Notes: generated by a model not told the origin, from the letters alone. A stretch of 64,000 nt of DNA from Achromobacter spanius (GCF_029637605.1 NZ_CP121261.1:2418001-2482000), one strand, 5' to 3'. Positions 42,534 to 53,126 are shown, numbered from the stretch's first letter. Made by a program: numbers and translations.

Positions 42534-42890
42534 TCAGGCCTGCCCTTCCCGTTTGGCGCGAGCGTGCGGATCGTTGATCTCCGCTTCCAGTTCGGCGATC
42601 AGCCAGTCGAACCAGCCCTTCTCGGTCCGCGCATAGACCACGGCGGCCGGCGTCTTGCCGTCGCGCCAGCCCGGTTGATGCGTGTCCATCCAGGAGGCCA
42701 GGCTCTTGTGCGGCGCCAGCAGGCCCGACAGCCATGCCCATAAATAATCAGGCACGTTGCGCCGAAAACCCTTTGCACTGGCGTACAGCGTGGGCTCAAG
42801 CGGCAGGCTGCCCGAGCGGGCCAGCTTCGCCTGCACCCGGCGCAGCGTTTCGGCCGCGGCCTGCAATTGTTCGGTGCTGAGCTTTTTCAC
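42534..42890 (-). CDS. Hypothetical protein, 118 residues
   Basis: Not recognised. The product is basic in its first half (EQLQAAAETLRRVQAKLARSG) and Trp-rich in its second (YLWAWLSGLL, SWMDTHQPGW, GWFDWLIAELEAEI). It has no signal peptide or clear membrane helix. The start is a GTG with AGGAG 7 bases upstream, which supports it as a real gene. It is convergent with the CoA operon, four bases from its stop. Confidence 0.7.
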   Translation of the reverse strand: MKKLSTEQLQAAAETLRRVQAKLARSGSLPLEPTLYASAKGFRRNVPDYLWAWLSGLLAPHKSLASWMDTHQPGWRDGKTPAAVVYARTEKGWFDWLIAELEAEINDPHARAKREGQA

Positions 42891-42956
42891 GTAGGAACTC
42901 CTGGATTGGGTTGACGGATTATCGCCGGAGGAAGCGGCGCTTTCAAAGTCCGGCCT

Positions 42957-43862
42957 TCAGCGTTGGCCCCTGGGCGGCGTCAGCGCCATCAAGGCCGTTG
43001 CCGCCAAGCGCGCTCCCGGCTCCAGCACCTGCATCCCGGTACGCGTTTCGCCGGCCGCCGCCAGGTTGAAGGCATCCGCCACATTGGTGACCGGCTCCAC
43101 GCACAGAAACTCCGACCCGGGCGCGGTATAGACAACAAGATGCGCGAACGCCGGGTCCGCGTGCAGCGCCAGTTCGTGGCCGTCGGCCCAGTGCAGCGTG
43201 GCGCGCCCTTCCCATTGCGACAGATAGGTATCGCAACCCTCGGCCGACCGGCGCACTTCGCGCACATGCTTGACCCGGCTGCCGGTGGGCAAGCCGTTCG
43301 CATCGGCGGGCCACAGGCGCCGCGCGTTCAGCGCCACGCGCTCGGCGGTGAAGTACGGATGGATACCCAGGCCACAGGGCATGGGCGAGTCGCCCTGGTT
43401 GATCAGGCTAAGCGACAGGCTCAAACCACGCGCATCCAGCCGATAGCGCTGCACGCACTCGAACGGCCAGGGCCAACCCAGCACACCCGCCGGCTGGTTC
43501 AACACCAGGTCGATACTGTTTGGCGTGTGATTGCGCACCTGCCACGGCTGGAACAGGCCCGCCCCATGGATGGCCTGCGGCCGGCCCGGCACCGATTCCA
43601 GCACGTGGCGCGCGCCATTGAACGTGAACACGCCGTCGCGAATGCGGTTGGAATACGGCGCCAGCGGGTAGGACCCCGCGCGCGGCCACTTTCCGGCCGG
43701 CCACTCGGTGGCGGTCAGCGGCACGATCCAGTCATGCGCCCCCGTGGACAAGCGGGTCAGCCGCCCCCCGCCCCCAGGCGCGAATTCGGCACGGTGCGCC
43801 CCACTGGAAATCGTTACGCGCTCAAGGGCGTTGACGGGGTCGGGAAAAGGAAAATCCGACAT
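42957..43862 (-). CDS. Aldose 1-epimerase family protein
   Basis: A 301-residue galactose-mutarotase-like beta-sandwich enzyme. The N-terminal YPLAPYSNRIRDGVFTFNG, the catalytic His region HGAGLFQPW (about 98-106), the second His in LGIHPYF (about 165-171) and the C-terminal Glu in EFLCVEPVTN are present in order. It interconverts alpha and beta anomers of free sugars. GGGAG lies 8 bases before the ATG. It has no obvious operon partner. Confidence 0.9.
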   Translation of the reverse strand: MSDFPFPDPVNALERVTISSGAHRAEFAPGGGGRLTRLSTGAHDWIVPLTATEWPAGKWPRAGSYPLAPYSNRIRDGVFTFNGARHVLESVPGRPQAIHGAGLFQPWQVRNHTPNSIDLVLNQPAGVLGWPWPFECVQRYRLDARGLSLSLSLINQGDSPMPCGLGIHPYFTAERVALNARRLWPADANGLPTGSRVKHVREVRRSAEGCDTYLSQWEGRATLHWADGHELALHADPAFAHLVVYTAPGSEFLCVEPVTNVADAFNLAAAGETRTGMQVLEPGARLAATALMALTPPRGQR

Positions 43863-44075
43863 CTGCTGCTCCCACGGCCATCACAGGGCCGCGTCGTGCG
43901 ATTGTGCCGCCGGCGGTCGGGCGCGGCAAATCCATAGCACCGAACGGGGCACAATCGAGAACTTGCCGGCGAGCCGCCGCGCAATCATCGGCCCGACCCC
44001 GATTACGACAAACAAGCGCCAAAACCATCCTGCCCCCCACCGCACGCCCCCGCCCGCCCCGATACAATCACGGGC

Positions 44076-46730
44076 ATGAATTCAGCAACACAACCCACCG
44101 CCGCCGAGGCCCACGCGGGCCATACTCCCATGATGCAGCAGTACCTTCGCTTGAAAGCGGAGGCTGGCCCCTTGCTGCTCTTCTACCGCATGGGCGACTT
44201 CTATGAAATGTTCTACGAAGACGCCGAGCGCGGCGCGCGCCTGCTCAACCTCACGCTGACCAAGCGGGGTTCGTCCAACGGCACGCCCATCCCCATGGCC
44301 GGCCTGCCCGTACACGCCATGGAGCAATACCTGGCGCGGCTGGTCGCCATGGGCGAGTCCATCGCCATCTGCGAACAGATTGGTGACCCGGCTGCATCCA
44401 AGGGGCCGGTAGAACGCCGCATCGTGCGCATCGTCACCCCCGGCACCTTGACCGACGACGCGCTGCTGCCCGCCAAGGCCGACCGCGCGCTGGCTGCTGT
44501 GTTCGTGTCCGGCAATGCCCGCGCGCCGCGCGCCGGCCTGGCCTGGCTGAACCTGGCCAGCGGCGAATTCCGCGTCACCGAATGCGCGCCGGCCCAACTG
44601 GAATCCGAGCTGCATCGCATTGCGCCCGCCGAGATTATCTGCGCCGACAACGCCGTCTTTGAATTTCCCTTCGAAGGCGCGCGTTCGCGCGTGCCGGACT
44701 GGCACTTTGAAAGCGATGGCGCCCGCGCGCATCTGCTGGCGCATTTCAAGACCGATACGCTGGCGGGCTTCGATATTGAAGACATGCCGGCCGGCATCTG
44801 CGCCGCCGGCGCCTTGCTGCGCTATGCGGCGCGCACGCAATCGCAGGCGCTGGCGCACGTGCAAAGCCTGTCGGCCGAACGTCCGGGGCAATATGTGCTG
44901 CTGGACCCGGTCACCCGCCGCAACCTGGAACTGACGCAAACGCTGTCGGGCGAAGATGCGCCCACGCTGTTTTCGCTGCTGGACGCTTGCCGCACGCCCA
45001 TGGGCAGCCGCCTGCTGCGCCGCTGGCTGCACCATCCCTTGCGCGAGAACGAACAGGCCCTGGCGCGCCAGCAGGCCATTTCGGCGCTGTTGGCCGGCCG
45101 CATGGACGTGGAACAAACGTTTGGGTCGGCCGGCTTGCTGGAAGCGCTGCGCGCCGCGCTGAACGCCTTTCCCGATATCGAACGCATCGCGGCACGTCTG
45201 GCGCTGCGCTCGGTGCGCCCGCGTGAACTGGCCAGCCTGCGCGACGCCCTGCAATCGCTGCCCGCGCTGCGCGACCTGGTCGAACCCATGGCGGGCTCGC
45301 CGCGCCTGGGTGAATTGGTGTCGCACCTGTCGGTGGACCCGGCGCTGGCCGCATTGCTGGTGCGCGCCATTGCGCCGGAACCGGCCGTCGCCATCCGCGA
45401 TGGCGGTGTGCTGGCCACGGGCTTTGATGCCGAACTTGACGAGCTGCGCGGCCTGGCGGCCGATGGTGGCGATTTCCTGGTGCAACTGGAAGCCCGCGAG
45501 CGCGAGCGCACCGGCATCAGCAACCTGCGCGTGGAATTCAACCGCGTGCATGGCTTCTATATTGAAGTCAGCAAGGGCCAGACGGCCAAGGTACCGGAAG
45601 ACTACCGCCGCCGGCAGACGCTGAAAAACGCCGAACGCTACATCACGCCTGAACTCAAGACCTGGGAAGACAAGGTCTTGTCCGCGCAAGACCGTTCGCT
45701 GGCGCGCGAGAAATGGCTGTTTGAGCAATTGCTGGATGTGCTGGCCGAACACGTGCGGCCCTTGTCGGACTGCGCCGCCGCGCTGGCCGAGCTGGACACG
45801 CTGGCCGCGTTGGGTGAACACGCGCGCCGCCACGACTGGATTGCGCCTGATCTTTCCGAAAACGCCGACATCGACATCGACGCCGGCCGCCACCCCGTGG
45901 TGGAACACGCCATTGAACGTTTCACCCCCAACGGCTGCCGGCTGGATCCGGCGCGCCGCATGCTGTTGATTACCGGCCCGAACATGGGCGGTAAATCGAC
46001 CTATATGCGGCAGGTGGCACTGATTGTGCTGCTGGCACGCATCGGCAGCTTCGTGCCGGCCGCGCGTGCCCGCATCGGCAAGATCGACCGCATCTTCACC
46101 CGCATCGGCGCCGCCGATGACCTGGCGGGCGGGCGCTCGACCTTCATGATGGAAATGACCGAGGCGGCCGCCATCCTGTCGGCCAGCACGCCCAACAGCC
46201 TGGTGCTGATGGACGAGATCGGCCGTGGCACGTCCACTTATGACGGTCTGGCGCTGGCCTGGGCCATTGCCTGCCGCCTGCTGGCGCACAACCGCGCGCT
46301 GACGCTGTTTGCCACCCACTACTTTGAACTGACGCGACTGCCGGCCGAACAGCCCGCGTCGGCCAACGTGCACCTGGCCGCCGCGGAATCCGCCGCCGGC
46401 ATCGTGTTCCTGCACGAAGTGCGCGAAGGCCCGGCCAGCCGCAGCTATGGGATTCAGGTCGCGCAACGCGCCGGCGTGCCGGCGGCGGTCATCCGCCAGG
46501 CCACGCGCGAGCTTGAACGGCTGGAAGCGCAAGGCGCGCCGACGCCGCAGTTGGGCTTGTTCTCGGCCGCGGCCGATGCCGACGCGCAAGCCTACGCCCA
46601 GGCCGAACGGCACGACGCCATCGAAGCCCTGGACGCGCTGCGCGAAGAGCTTGCCACCATCGACCCCGACAGCCTCACCCCGCGCGAAGCGCTGGACGCC
46701 CTCTACCGCCTGAAGAAGCACCTTCAATGA
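44076..46730 (+). CDS. mutS: DNA mismatch repair protein MutS
   Basis: An 884-residue MutS1, the mismatch-recognition ATPase. The Phe-x-Glu wedge that inserts at the mismatch is FYE at residues 42-44 ([11 protein letters not shown]). The Walker [10 protein letters not shown] is at 634-642, with Walker [17 protein letters not shown] and the dimer-switch [11 protein letters not shown] behind it. Length and domain order are normal. It overlaps the downstream cupin gene by four bases (ATGA). A complete open frame lies on the opposite strand, but it is a codon-bias artefact. Confidence 0.98.
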   Translation: MNSATQPTAAEAHAGHTPMMQQYLRLKAEAGPLLLFYRMGDFYEMFYEDAERGARLLNLTLTKRGSSNGTPIPMAGLPVHAMEQYLARLVAMGESIAICEQIGDPAASKGPVERRIVRIVTPGTLTDDALLPAKADRALAAVFVSGNARAPRAGLAWLNLASGEFRVTECAPAQLESELHRIAPAEIICADNAVFEFPFEGARSRVPDWHFESDGARAHLLAHFKTDTLAGFDIEDMPAGICAAGALLRYAARTQSQALAHVQSLSAERPGQYVLLDPVTRRNLELTQTLSGEDAPTLFSLLDACRTPMGSRLLRRWLHHPLRENEQALARQQAISALLAGRMDVEQTFGSAGLLEALRAALNAFPDIERIAARLALRSVRPRELASLRDALQSLPALRDLVEPMAGSPRLGELVSHLSVDPALAALLVRAIAPEPAVAIRDGGVLATGFDAELDELRGLAADGGDFLVQLEARERERTGISNLRVEFNRVHGFYIEVSKGQTAKVPEDYRRRQTLKNAERYITPELKTWEDKVLSAQDRSLAREKWLFEQLLDVLAEHVRPLSDCAAALAELDTLAALGEHARRHDWIAPDLSENADIDIDAGRHPVVEHAIERFTPNGCRLDPARRMLLITGPNMGGKSTYMRQVALIVLLARIGSFVPAARARIGKIDRIFTRIGAADDLAGGRSTFMMEMTEAAAILSASTPNSLVLMDEIGRGTSTYDGLALAWAIACRLLAHNRALTLFATHYFELTRLPAEQPASANVHLAAAESAAGIVFLHEVREGPASRSYGIQVAQRAGVPAAVIRQATRELERLEAQGAPTPQLGLFSAAADADAQAYAQAERHDAIEALDALREELATIDPDSLTPREALDALYRLKKHLQ

Positions 46731-47920
46731 ACCTCGACCAACCCTTGCCGCTCTTGGGCAATCAAAGCCCCAACGACTTCATGCGCCGCTACTGGCAGCG
46801 CAAGCCGCTGCTGATCCGCCAGGCCATTCCCGGCTTCAAGCCGCCCCTGGCCATCGCCGCCATCAAGAAGCTGGCGAAGCGCGACGACGTGGAATCGCGC
46901 CTGATCTGGCGCGAGAACGGCGAATGGCAAATGGAAAGCGGCCCCTTCGCGCGCCTGCCCAAGGACAACGAGGGCGACTGGACGCTGCTGGTGCAAAGCG
47001 TTGATCTGCTTAGCGATGCCGCGTCTGAACTGATGGGCCTGTTCCGCTTCATTCCCGACGCCCGGCTTGACGACGTGATGGTCAGCATTGCCAGCCATGG
47101 CGGCGGCGTGGGGCCGCACTTCGACAGCTACGACGTCTTTCTGCTGCAAGCCGCGGGCGAACGCGAATGGCGTTATGGCCGCCAGAAAGACCTATCGCTG
47201 GAACCGGGCCTGCCCTTGAAGATCCTCAGCAATTTCCAGCCCGAGGAAAAAGCGGTGCTGTCGCCGGGCGACATGCTGTATCTGCCGCCCCAGGCCGCGC
47301 ACGACGGCGTTGCCGTGGGTGACGGCTGCATGACCATCTCGATCGGTTTCCGCGCCCCCACCCAGGCCATCCTGGCGCGCGGCCTGCTCGAAGCCGCGGC
47401 GGACCAGGTGATGGCGCGCGTGGGCTTGCTGGGCGGCCCCTATGGCGAACCCGCGCTGCCCGGCCCGAAACTGTCGGCGGTGTACCGCGACCCGGGGCAA
47501 CCCGCCGTCGACACGCCGGCCGCCTTGCCCGATGCGCTGGTGGCCGCCACGCTGGAAACAGTTGAAAAGCTGCGTTTTGACGATGCGCTGGCATCGCGCT
47601 TTCTAGGCTGCTGGCTGACCGAACCCCACAACCAAAGTGTCTTTGACGCGGCGGATGGCATCGACGTGGATCTGGAAGAGGCCTGGCCCGATGCTGGCCG
47701 CCTGGTATTGGACCGCCGCAGCCGCATGCTCTATCGCGGCAAACAGCTCTTCATCAACGGTGAAACCGCCATGACGCCCGCCGACGCCGCACTACGCAAG
47801 CTGGCCGACGCCCGTAGCCTGGATTGCGCAGACCCCGCTTGCGCCAAGTTGTCGCCCGAGGCTCGCTCCTGCCTGGCGGATTGGCTGGATTCCGGCTGGT
47901 TGCACTACGTGGCGGCGTAG
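46727..47920 (+). CDS. roxA: Ribosomal protein L16 arginine hydroxylase-like cupin (RoxA/YcfD)
   Basis: A 397-residue JmjC/cupin Fe(II)- and 2-oxoglutarate-dependent oxygenase. The iron ligands are seen as HFD at 131-133 and His192 in AAHDGV, with spacing equivalent to E. coli YcfD (125, 127 and 187). The C-terminal winged-helix region is also present. YcfD hydroxylates Arg81 of ribosomal protein L16. Its start overlaps the mutS stop, so the two are co-translated. The substrate assignment is by family similarity. Confidence 0.88.
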   Translation: MNLDQPLPLLGNQSPNDFMRRYWQRKPLLIRQAIPGFKPPLAIAAIKKLAKRDDVESRLIWRENGEWQMESGPFARLPKDNEGDWTLLVQSVDLLSDAASELMGLFRFIPDARLDDVMVSIASHGGGVGPHFDSYDVFLLQAAGEREWRYGRQKDLSLEPGLPLKILSNFQPEEKAVLSPGDMLYLPPQAAHDGVAVGDGCMTISIGFRAPTQAILARGLLEAAADQVMARVGLLGGPYGEPALPGPKLSAVYRDPGQPAVDTPAALPDALVAATLETVEKLRFDDALASRFLGCWLTEPHNQSVFDAADGIDVDLEEAWPDAGRLVLDRRSRMLYRGKQLFINGETAMTPADAALRKLADARSLDCADPACAKLSPEARSCLADWLDSGWLHYVAA

Positions 47921-48137
47921 TATCCGGACACGCCGACGTATCGGATTCGAACAGAACGCAATCAGATCCCCTCCCGGGGACACATAAGGAAAGAGATAAC
48001 ACCAAGCTGAAAGGTTTGTTGCCGTTCGGATGCGACCTTTTTAACTTTCACACGCGCTGCGGCCCTGGCTTCCTGTAGCCTGAGTTCTGGTTTCCCCTAA
48101 GGGGGTTTCAAGAGTCGTCATCTACAGGAGTCCAAAA

Positions 48138-48350
48138 ATGATGAGCAAAACCTTGATTATTGCCTCGGTGCTGGCCGTCTCGCTCAGCGCTTGCGACAAG
48201 AAGGAAGATGCCCCGGCGCCCGCGACCACCCCGGGGGCAAGCACGCCCGCCCCCACGACCACGCCGCCGGCCACCCCGGCTCCCACGCCCGGCACCACCC
48301 CTGGCGGCGGTTCCACCACCCCGGGCGGCTCGACCACCCCCGCGTCTTAA
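48138..48350 (+). CDS. Small Thr/Pro-rich lipoprotein
   Basis: A product of about 70 residues. A short signal (LIIASVLAVSLSAC) ends in a lipobox LSAC, with the lipidated Cys near residue 19. The mature part is almost entirely Ala, Thr, Pro and Gly (PAPATTPGASTPAP, TTPGGGSTTPGG). It is probably a small envelope lipoprotein with an unstructured linker-like body. AGGAG lies about 8-11 bases upstream of two in-frame ATGs (48138 and 48141). A very long perfect hairpin terminator follows. The specific function is unknown. Confidence 0.75.
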   Translation: MMSKTLIIASVLAVSLSACDKKEDAPAPATTPGASTPAPTTTPPATPAPTPGTTPGGGSTTPGGSTTPAS

Positions 48351-48377
48351 TAAAACAGAGACGAACCCCCGCTCTGA

Positions 48378-48426
48378 AGACGCAAAAAAACCTCGGCAAG
48401 CAAATCGCCGAGGTTTTTTTGCGTCT
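48378..48426. terminator. Bidirectional terminator with a 20-bp perfect stem
   Basis: A 20-base arm (48378-48397) pairs perfectly with 48407-48426 around a nine-base loop. The inner GC core CCTCGGC/GCCGAGG is flanked by A7 and T7 runs inside the stem. Either strand gives a hairpin followed by seven T. It ends the lipoprotein transcript. Confidence 0.9.
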
Positions 48427-48444
48427 GCATACCGCCTGCGCAAA

Positions 48445-48480
48445 ATAAAAAAGGCCCCCGATTCGAAGCTCGGGGGCCTT
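48445..48480 (-). terminator. Terminator of the dapA-bamC transcript
   Basis: AAGGCCCCCGA/TCGGGGGCCTT (48451-48461 with 48470-48480, eight-base loop) is followed on the minus strand by TTTTTTATTTTG. It lies 42 bases after the bamC stop. Confidence 0.88.
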
Positions 48481-48522
48481 GGCGTTTTTAAGCCGGCACG
48501 CAGGGCGCCGGCTTGACGCGAT

Positions 48523-49647
48523 TTACATCTTGTCCTTCAGGACGCTCAGCAGTCGCTGGGCCGTGGCGCTGTTGTCGCGCGCGCCGTTGGCGTCCAGCAC
48601 CGTCACCGTGGTTTGCTCACCGCTGCCGGCCAGGTGGATACGGTACTGCGGGGCTTCGGCCTTCTTGTCGCCCGAGAAGAGACGGCTGAAGAAGCCCGGC
48701 TGCTCGTTCTGCTCGCCCGTGTCGGTGTCGACGTAGCGAACGAAGTAGTCGCCAGCCGAGCGGTCGCGGTCATCAACAGCAAAACCGCCGCCGTCCAGGG
48801 CCACGCCAACACGGCGCCAGGCGCGGTCAAACGATTCGGCCACCAGCAAGGACGTGCCTTGACTGCGAACGTCTTCCTGCACCGCAGGCTTTTGCGGCGA
48901 GGCTTCCGCCTGCTGCACCAGCTTGCGGGCGCTGTCCACGTCGGAGCCCAGATAGACCAGCATGCGGGCAAGCATGGCGGCGTTCAGGCCCGGATCTTCC
49001 TGGCCGTTTTGCCATTGCACCTGGCCACCGTCGGCGCCAACGCGCTTTTCAAGCATCTGGCGATGGCTGACATAGACCTCGGTGTGGCCGTCGACGCGTT
49101 CGACGCGGGTGCGGAATTTCTCGCGCTCGCCGCTATCCCAAGCCGATTCCAACACGGCGCCCAGCGCTTGGCGCAGCCAGCTTTCCGGAATTTTGGCGCG
49201 GTTTTCCGCCCAGTCGGTTTCGATCAAACCGGCGGCCGGGTTGTTGTTGGCAACGGTAAAGCCGTTTTCAGTCCAGAAGTCGACCAAACGGGGGAAGACT
49301 TCTTCCGGCGGGCGCTCCACCACCAGCCAGCGCAGGTCGCCATCGCGCTCAACCCGCATGTCTTGGCGGTCGGGCAATACGTTGCTGGTCTTCGGGGCGG
49401 TGGCTTGCGCCTGGCCCTGCTGCTGGAATTGCGAGTACGTCGTCGAGCCCGACGCCGGCGCGCGATAACGCGGGTCGCTATTGGCCTGAGTCAGATCCGG
49501 CGGGATGCTCAGAGGCTCCCCACGCTGGGTGACGGCGCTCTTGTAGTCGACAGATTCTTCATTGCCCAGGAATTCATTGACCTCGCTGCAGCCGGCCAAC
49601 AACACCAGAGACATCAATGCCGACAAACCGGCATGACGTTTGTTCAT
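48523..49647 (-). CDS. bamC: Outer membrane protein assembly factor BamC
   Basis: A 374-residue lipoprotein of the beta-barrel assembly machine. The signal ends in LVLLAGC (lipidated Cys about residue 19). The unstructured segment that contacts BamD follows (SVDYKSAVTQRGEPLSIPPDLT, about 33-54), then two helix-grip domains. GAGGA 7 bases upstream supports the start at MNKRHAGL. The dapA-bamC order is conserved in proteobacteria, and only 17 bases separate the genes. Confidence 0.93.
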   Translation of the reverse strand: MNKRHAGLSALMSLVLLAGCSEVNEFLGNEESVDYKSAVTQRGEPLSIPPDLTQANSDPRYRAPASGSTTYSQFQQQGQAQATAPKTSNVLPDRQDMRVERDGDLRWLVVERPPEEVFPRLVDFWTENGFTVANNNPAAGLIETDWAENRAKIPESWLRQALGAVLESAWDSGEREKFRTRVERVDGHTEVYVSHRQMLEKRVGADGGQVQWQNGQEDPGLNAAMLARMLVYLGSDVDSARKLVQQAEASPQKPAVQEDVRSQGTSLLVAESFDRAWRRVGVALDGGGFAVDDRDRSAGDYFVRYVDTDTGEQNEQPGFFSRLFSGDKKAEAPQYRIHLAGSGEQTTVTVLDANGARDNSATAQRLLSVLKDKM

Positions 49648-49664
49648 ACGTATCCTCACGATAT

Positions 49665-50570
49665 TTAGAGCAGACCCGTTTCCTGGAGCGCGCGACGCAC
49701 GACTTCGTGGTTCTGCGTACCCAGTTCAACCAGCGGGAGCCGGTAGCCCAGTGCGCTGCGGCCCATTTCGGCCAACGCCCACTTGACGGGGATGGGATTG
49801 GCTTCAACGAACAAAGCCTTGTTCAGACGGGCCAGATAGGCATTAAGTTCACGCACCTTCGGCACGTCGCCCGCCAGCGCGGCGGCACAGAGGTCGCGCA
49901 TGAGCTTAGGGGCCACGTTGGCGGTCACGGAGATATTGCCGCGCGCGCCCAGCAGGATCAGGGCGGCGGCGGTGGGGTCATCGCCACTGAAAACCTGGAA
50001 GTCGGCAGGCGCTTCACGCAGCAGCAGGCCACCGCGGGCGATGTCGCCGGTGGCGTCCTTGATGCCGATGATGCCGGGCACCTGCGCCAGGCGCAGGACC
50101 GTTTCATTGGACATGTCGGCCACGGTGCGGCCCGGCACGTTGTACAGAATGGTGGGCAGGTCCACGGCTTCCGCGATGGTGCGGAAGTGGCGGTACAGGC
50201 CTTCTTGCGACGGCTTGTTGTAATAAGGAACGACCGACAGCCCGGCATGCGCACCCACGGCCTTCGCGTGGTTGGCCAGATGAATGGCTTCGTCGGTGGA
50301 GTTGGCGCCCACGCCAGCGATGACCGGGATGCGGCCCGCGGCATGTTCCACCGCAACACGGATCAGTTCCGCGTGCTCTTCCATGGACACCGTGGGTGAT
50401 TCCCCGGTGGTGCCCACCACCACGAGCGCGTCGGTTCCTTCCTGGACGTGCCAGTCGATCAGGGACCGGTAGGCTGCGTAGTCCAAGCTGCCGTCGGGCT
50501 GCATGGGAGTGACCAGGGCCACCAAGCTGCCCTGGAAATTAACGCCTGCGGCGGTTGCAGGGGATGCCAT
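49665..50570 (-). CDS. dapA: 4-hydroxy-tetrahydrodipicolinate synthase
   Basis: A 301-residue TIM-barrel lyase condensing pyruvate with aspartate semialdehyde in lysine/diaminopimelate synthesis. The active residues are Thr54 in GTTGES, Tyr143 in LYNVPGRT and the Schiff-base Lys171 in GIKDATGD. They are offset by exactly ten from E. coli DapA (44, 133 and 161). The start at MASPATAAG is preferred, since the longer frame adds 17 unrelated residues. It is co-transcribed with bamC. Confidence 0.96.
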   Translation of the reverse strand: MASPATAAGVNFQGSLVALVTPMQPDGSLDYAAYRSLIDWHVQEGTDALVVVGTTGESPTVSMEEHAELIRVAVEHAAGRIPVIAGVGANSTDEAIHLANHAKAVGAHAGLSVVPYYNKPSQEGLYRHFRTIAEAVDLPTILYNVPGRTVADMSNETVLRLAQVPGIIGIKDATGDIARGGLLLREAPADFQVFSGDDPTAAALILLGARGNISVTANVAPKLMRDLCAAALAGDVPKVRELNAYLARLNKALFVEANPIPVKWALAEMGRSALGYRLPLVELGTQNHEVVRRALQETGLL

Positions 50571-50657
50571 AAATGTAGGGCTCCAACGCCCCGCGGCAGG
50601 ATGCCCCAGGGCCAGAATCAAGGAAACCGCTGAGTTTAACGGATATTGGATGAAATC

Positions 50658-51305
50658 CTACAGAAACCACTGAACGATAGTCGTTCCAAGTTCATACACC
50701 GGCCGCATCAAAAGCCAGAGCACATCGGTGACCAGCAACACGATGACAATCACCAGCCCGTAGGGCTCGATTTTCGAATATTGCCAGGCCAGGCGGTTGG
50801 GCAGCAGGCTGAACAGGATGCGTCCCCCATCCAGCGGCAGGATCGGCAGCAGGTTAAGCGCCATCAACACCAGGTTGATATTCACGCCCGCCACGCCCAT
50901 CTGGAACCAGAAGGATTCCTGCATGCCGGATTCCAGCATCATGCGTAGTGAAAACGCCCACATGATCGCCATGACCAGATTCGCGGCCGGCCCCGCCAGC
51001 GCCACCCACAACATGTCGCGCTTGGGCCGGCGCAAGCGCCCGAAGTCCACCGGCACGGGCTTGGCCCAGCCAAACAGCATGCCCGGGCTGCCCAACAGTT
51101 TGGACGCCAGCAAAATGGCCATGGGCACAAGCAGCGTGCCGATCGGGTCGATATGCCGCGCCGGATTCAGGCTGACGCGGCCCGCTTCATAAGCGGTGGG
51201 ATCGCCGAACATGCGCGCCACGTAACCGTGAGCGGCTTCGTGCAGCGTGATGGCGAAAATGACCGGGATCGCGTAGACGGCAATGGTTTGAATGAGGTCG
51301 TTCAT
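50658..51305 (-). CDS. Site-2 protease family (M50) membrane metalloprotease
   Basis: A 215-residue multi-pass protein. The zinc-binding HEAAH motif is in the first helix (residues 22-26), and the third ligand region NLLPILPLDGGRI is near the C-terminal third. These are the family hallmarks of M50/rhomboid-like intramembrane proteases without a PDZ domain. The substrates are unknown. It lies upstream of dapA and downstream of yciO on the same strand, with gaps of 87 and 72 bases. Confidence 0.9.
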   Translation of the reverse strand: MNDLIQTIAVYAIPVIFAITLHEAAHGYVARMFGDPTAYEAGRVSLNPARHIDPIGTLLVPMAILLASKLLGSPGMLFGWAKPVPVDFGRLRRPKRDMLWVALAGPAANLVMAIMWAFSLRMMLESGMQESFWFQMGVAGVNINLVLMALNLLPILPLDGGRILFSLLPNRLAWQYSKIEPYGLVIVIVLLVTDVLWLLMRPVYELGTTIVQWFL

Positions 51306-51377
51306 GGCGAACCGGATTGTAGATGAACCGCGTGCCGGCGGCAGCCGGCACGCATGGGTAATGCTGGAAAAGGGGAA

Positions 51378-52004
51378 TCAGGCAAGGCCGAGCGTGGCCG
51401 GGTCGCCGCGGCCCACGCGCACCACGACGGGATCGTCGCTGGTCAGGTCGATGACGGTGGTGGGTGACTGCGGGCAGGCGCCCGCGTCGATGATGGCGGC
51501 CAGATCGTGGTCGTAGCGTTCGCGGATGGCTTCGGCGTCGTTCAACGCGTCGGTTTCGTCCTTGGGAATCAGCGTGGTGGAAAGCAGCGGCGCGCCGACT
51601 TGCTCCAGCAGGCCAAGCATTACGAGGTTATCGGGCACGCGAATACCGATGGTCTTGCGCGACGGGTGCGATACGCGCCGCGGCACTTCCTTGGTGGCTT
51701 CAAGAATGAAGGTCCACGGCCCCGGCGTGGCAGCCTTCAACAAGCGGTATTGCTTGTTGTCGACCCGCGCGAAATGGCCGATTTCGGCCAGGTCACGGCA
51801 CAGCAGCGTCAAGTGATGTCTTTCGTCCAGACCGCGTAGCCGGCGCAGGCCGTCCGCGGCGTCTTTGTCGTCCAGCCGCGCGACAACGGCGTAGCTGGAA
51901 TCGGTGGGTACGGCCACGAGGCCCCCATCGTTCAGCCATTGGGCTGCCTGCTTGAGCAGGCGAGGTTGAGGATTCGCAGGATGAATAGATAAATGCAGAG
52001 CCAT
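51378..52004 (-). CDS. yciO: Sua5/YciO/YrdC-family protein, YciO type
   Basis: A 208-residue YrdC-fold protein. Near the start IHPANPQPRLLKQAAQWLNDGGLVAVPTDSSYAV and later TKEVPRRVSHPSRKTIGIRVPDN and TTVIDLT mirror E. coli YciO (206 residues) along the whole length. YrdC-fold proteins bind ATP and form threonylcarbamoyl-AMP for tRNA t6A. YciO proteins have weak or uncertain activity, so the exact role is open. It is the first gene of the row running yciO, M50 protease, dapA, bamC. Confidence 0.9.
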   Translation of the reverse strand: MALHLSIHPANPQPRLLKQAAQWLNDGGLVAVPTDSSYAVVARLDDKDAADGLRRLRGLDERHHLTLLCRDLAEIGHFARVDNKQYRLLKAATPGPWTFILEATKEVPRRVSHPSRKTIGIRVPDNLVMLGLLEQVGAPLLSTTLIPKDETDALNDAEAIRERYDHDLAAIIDAGACPQSPTTVIDLTSDDPVVVRVGRGDPATLGLA

Positions 52005-52089
52005 GGGATTATCCTAACACTCTTGAATGCCGCCCAACGACGGGCGGCGATGCAAAATGGCGGGATGCCGACCCGCCCGGAGAAACAGT

Positions 52090-52941
52090 ATGCGCCTCGA
52101 TGACTCGCGCGAAAGCGACAACGTTGAAGACCGACGGTCTCGCGGTCCCCGTATCGGCGGACGAGGAACCATCGGCATCGGTACGATAGTACTTGCCTTG
52201 GTGGCCATGTACTTTGGCGTGGACCCCAGCGTGGTCCTGCAGATGGCCGAAGGCCCGCCCGCCACGCAGCAAGCGCCCGCGACCCAACCGCCCGCCAACG
52301 ACCCGCAAGCGCGCTTCGTGGCCAAGGTGCTGGGTGAAACCGAAGACACCTGGGCCGCCATCTTTCAAAAAGACCTGAACCGCCAGTACGTCGCGCCCAA
52401 GCTGGTGCTGTTCCGTGGCGCCACGCCCACCGCCTGTGGCACGGGCCAGTCCGCCATGGGGCCGTTCTACTGCCCGGGCGACAGCAAGGTGTATATCGAC
52501 CTGGCGTTCTTCGATGAATTGCAGAACCAGTTCAAGGCGCCGGGCGATTTCGCGCAGGCCTATGTGATCGCGCACGAAGTCGGACACCACGTGCAGCATC
52601 TGCTGGGCATTTCGGATCAGGTGGATCAACTGCGCCGCCGCAACCCGGCCCAAGCCAATGCGTTGTCGGTGCGGGTGGAGTTGCAGGCCGACTGCTTTGC
52701 CGGCTTGTGGGCGCAGCGTGCCAATGCGGCTCGCAACATCCTGGAAGGTGGCGACGTCGAAGAAGCGCTGGGCGCGGCCACCGCCATCGGCGACGACCGC
52801 CTGCAAAAGCAGGCGCAAGGGTATGCCGTGCCAGACTCTTTCACCCATGGCTCATCCGCTCAGCGTGTGCGCTGGTTCAAGCGTGGCCTGGAAAGCGGCA
52901 ACATCAAGCAATGCGATACGTTCGCGGCCAGCACGCTGTAG
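52090..52941 (+). CDS. ypfJ: Neutral zinc metallopeptidase (YpfJ family)
   Basis: A 283-residue membrane-anchored protein. An Arg/Asp-rich N-terminus with RRSRGPRIGGRG (15-26) precedes one helix (about 28-43), a Pro/Gln linker and a zinc-protease-like domain with HEVGHH at 162-167. The downstream ELQADCFAGLWA carries the third ligand. The family is widespread and its substrate unknown. CGGAG lies 7 bases before the ATG at 52090; the longer frame is ignored. It is divergent from yciO. Confidence 0.9.
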   Translation: MRLDDSRESDNVEDRRSRGPRIGGRGTIGIGTIVLALVAMYFGVDPSVVLQMAEGPPATQQAPATQPPANDPQARFVAKVLGETEDTWAAIFQKDLNRQYVAPKLVLFRGATPTACGTGQSAMGPFYCPGDSKVYIDLAFFDELQNQFKAPGDFAQAYVIAHEVGHHVQHLLGISDQVDQLRRRNPAQANALSVRVELQADCFAGLWAQRANAARNILEGGDVEEALGAATAIGDDRLQKQAQGYAVPDSFTHGSSAQRVRWFKRGLESGNIKQCDTFAASTL

Positions 52942-52973
52942 CCGTCGTCTGAACGCCCGATCCGCACCACCCT

Positions 52974-53001
52974 CCTTTGCTGTATATCCATACAGCAAAG
53001 G
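52974..53001. promoter_or_regulatory. LexA (SOS) box within a 12-4-12 palindrome
   Basis: CTGTATATCCATACAG (52980-52995) fits the LexA consensus CTGT-N8-ACAG and differs from the ideal E. coli SOS box at two central bases. It is the core of a longer perfect palindrome: CCTTTGCTGTAT (52974-52985), ATCC, ATACAGCAAAGG (52990-53001). It lies 131 bases before the two-gene module at 53127 and 33 bases after the ypfJ stop. A hairpin role for ypfJ is possible, but no T-run follows. Confidence 0.7.
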
Positions 53002-53126
53002 GTTTGCGCTGACTCCATCTTGTAAGATTACGCCCCCTCGCCCTGTTTGCGCGCATGAGTTCCTGCGCCATGCCGCGAGCGGTGCCGCGCATTCGGCGCG
53101 CAGTTCAAAGACCCTAGATCCGTTTT

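Noticed and set aside
44082..46727. An 881-codon open frame antisense to the whole of mutS
   Set aside because: High GC with strong third-position bias keeps the antisense frame open. The translation has no known domain and is rich in Arg, Gln, His and Gly, as expected for a shadow. mutS itself is certain.
52974..53010. The LexA-box palindrome as terminator of ypfJ
   Set aside because: The stem is perfect, but no T-run follows and the symmetry centres exactly on a CTGT-N8-ACAG operator. A minor termination role remains possible.
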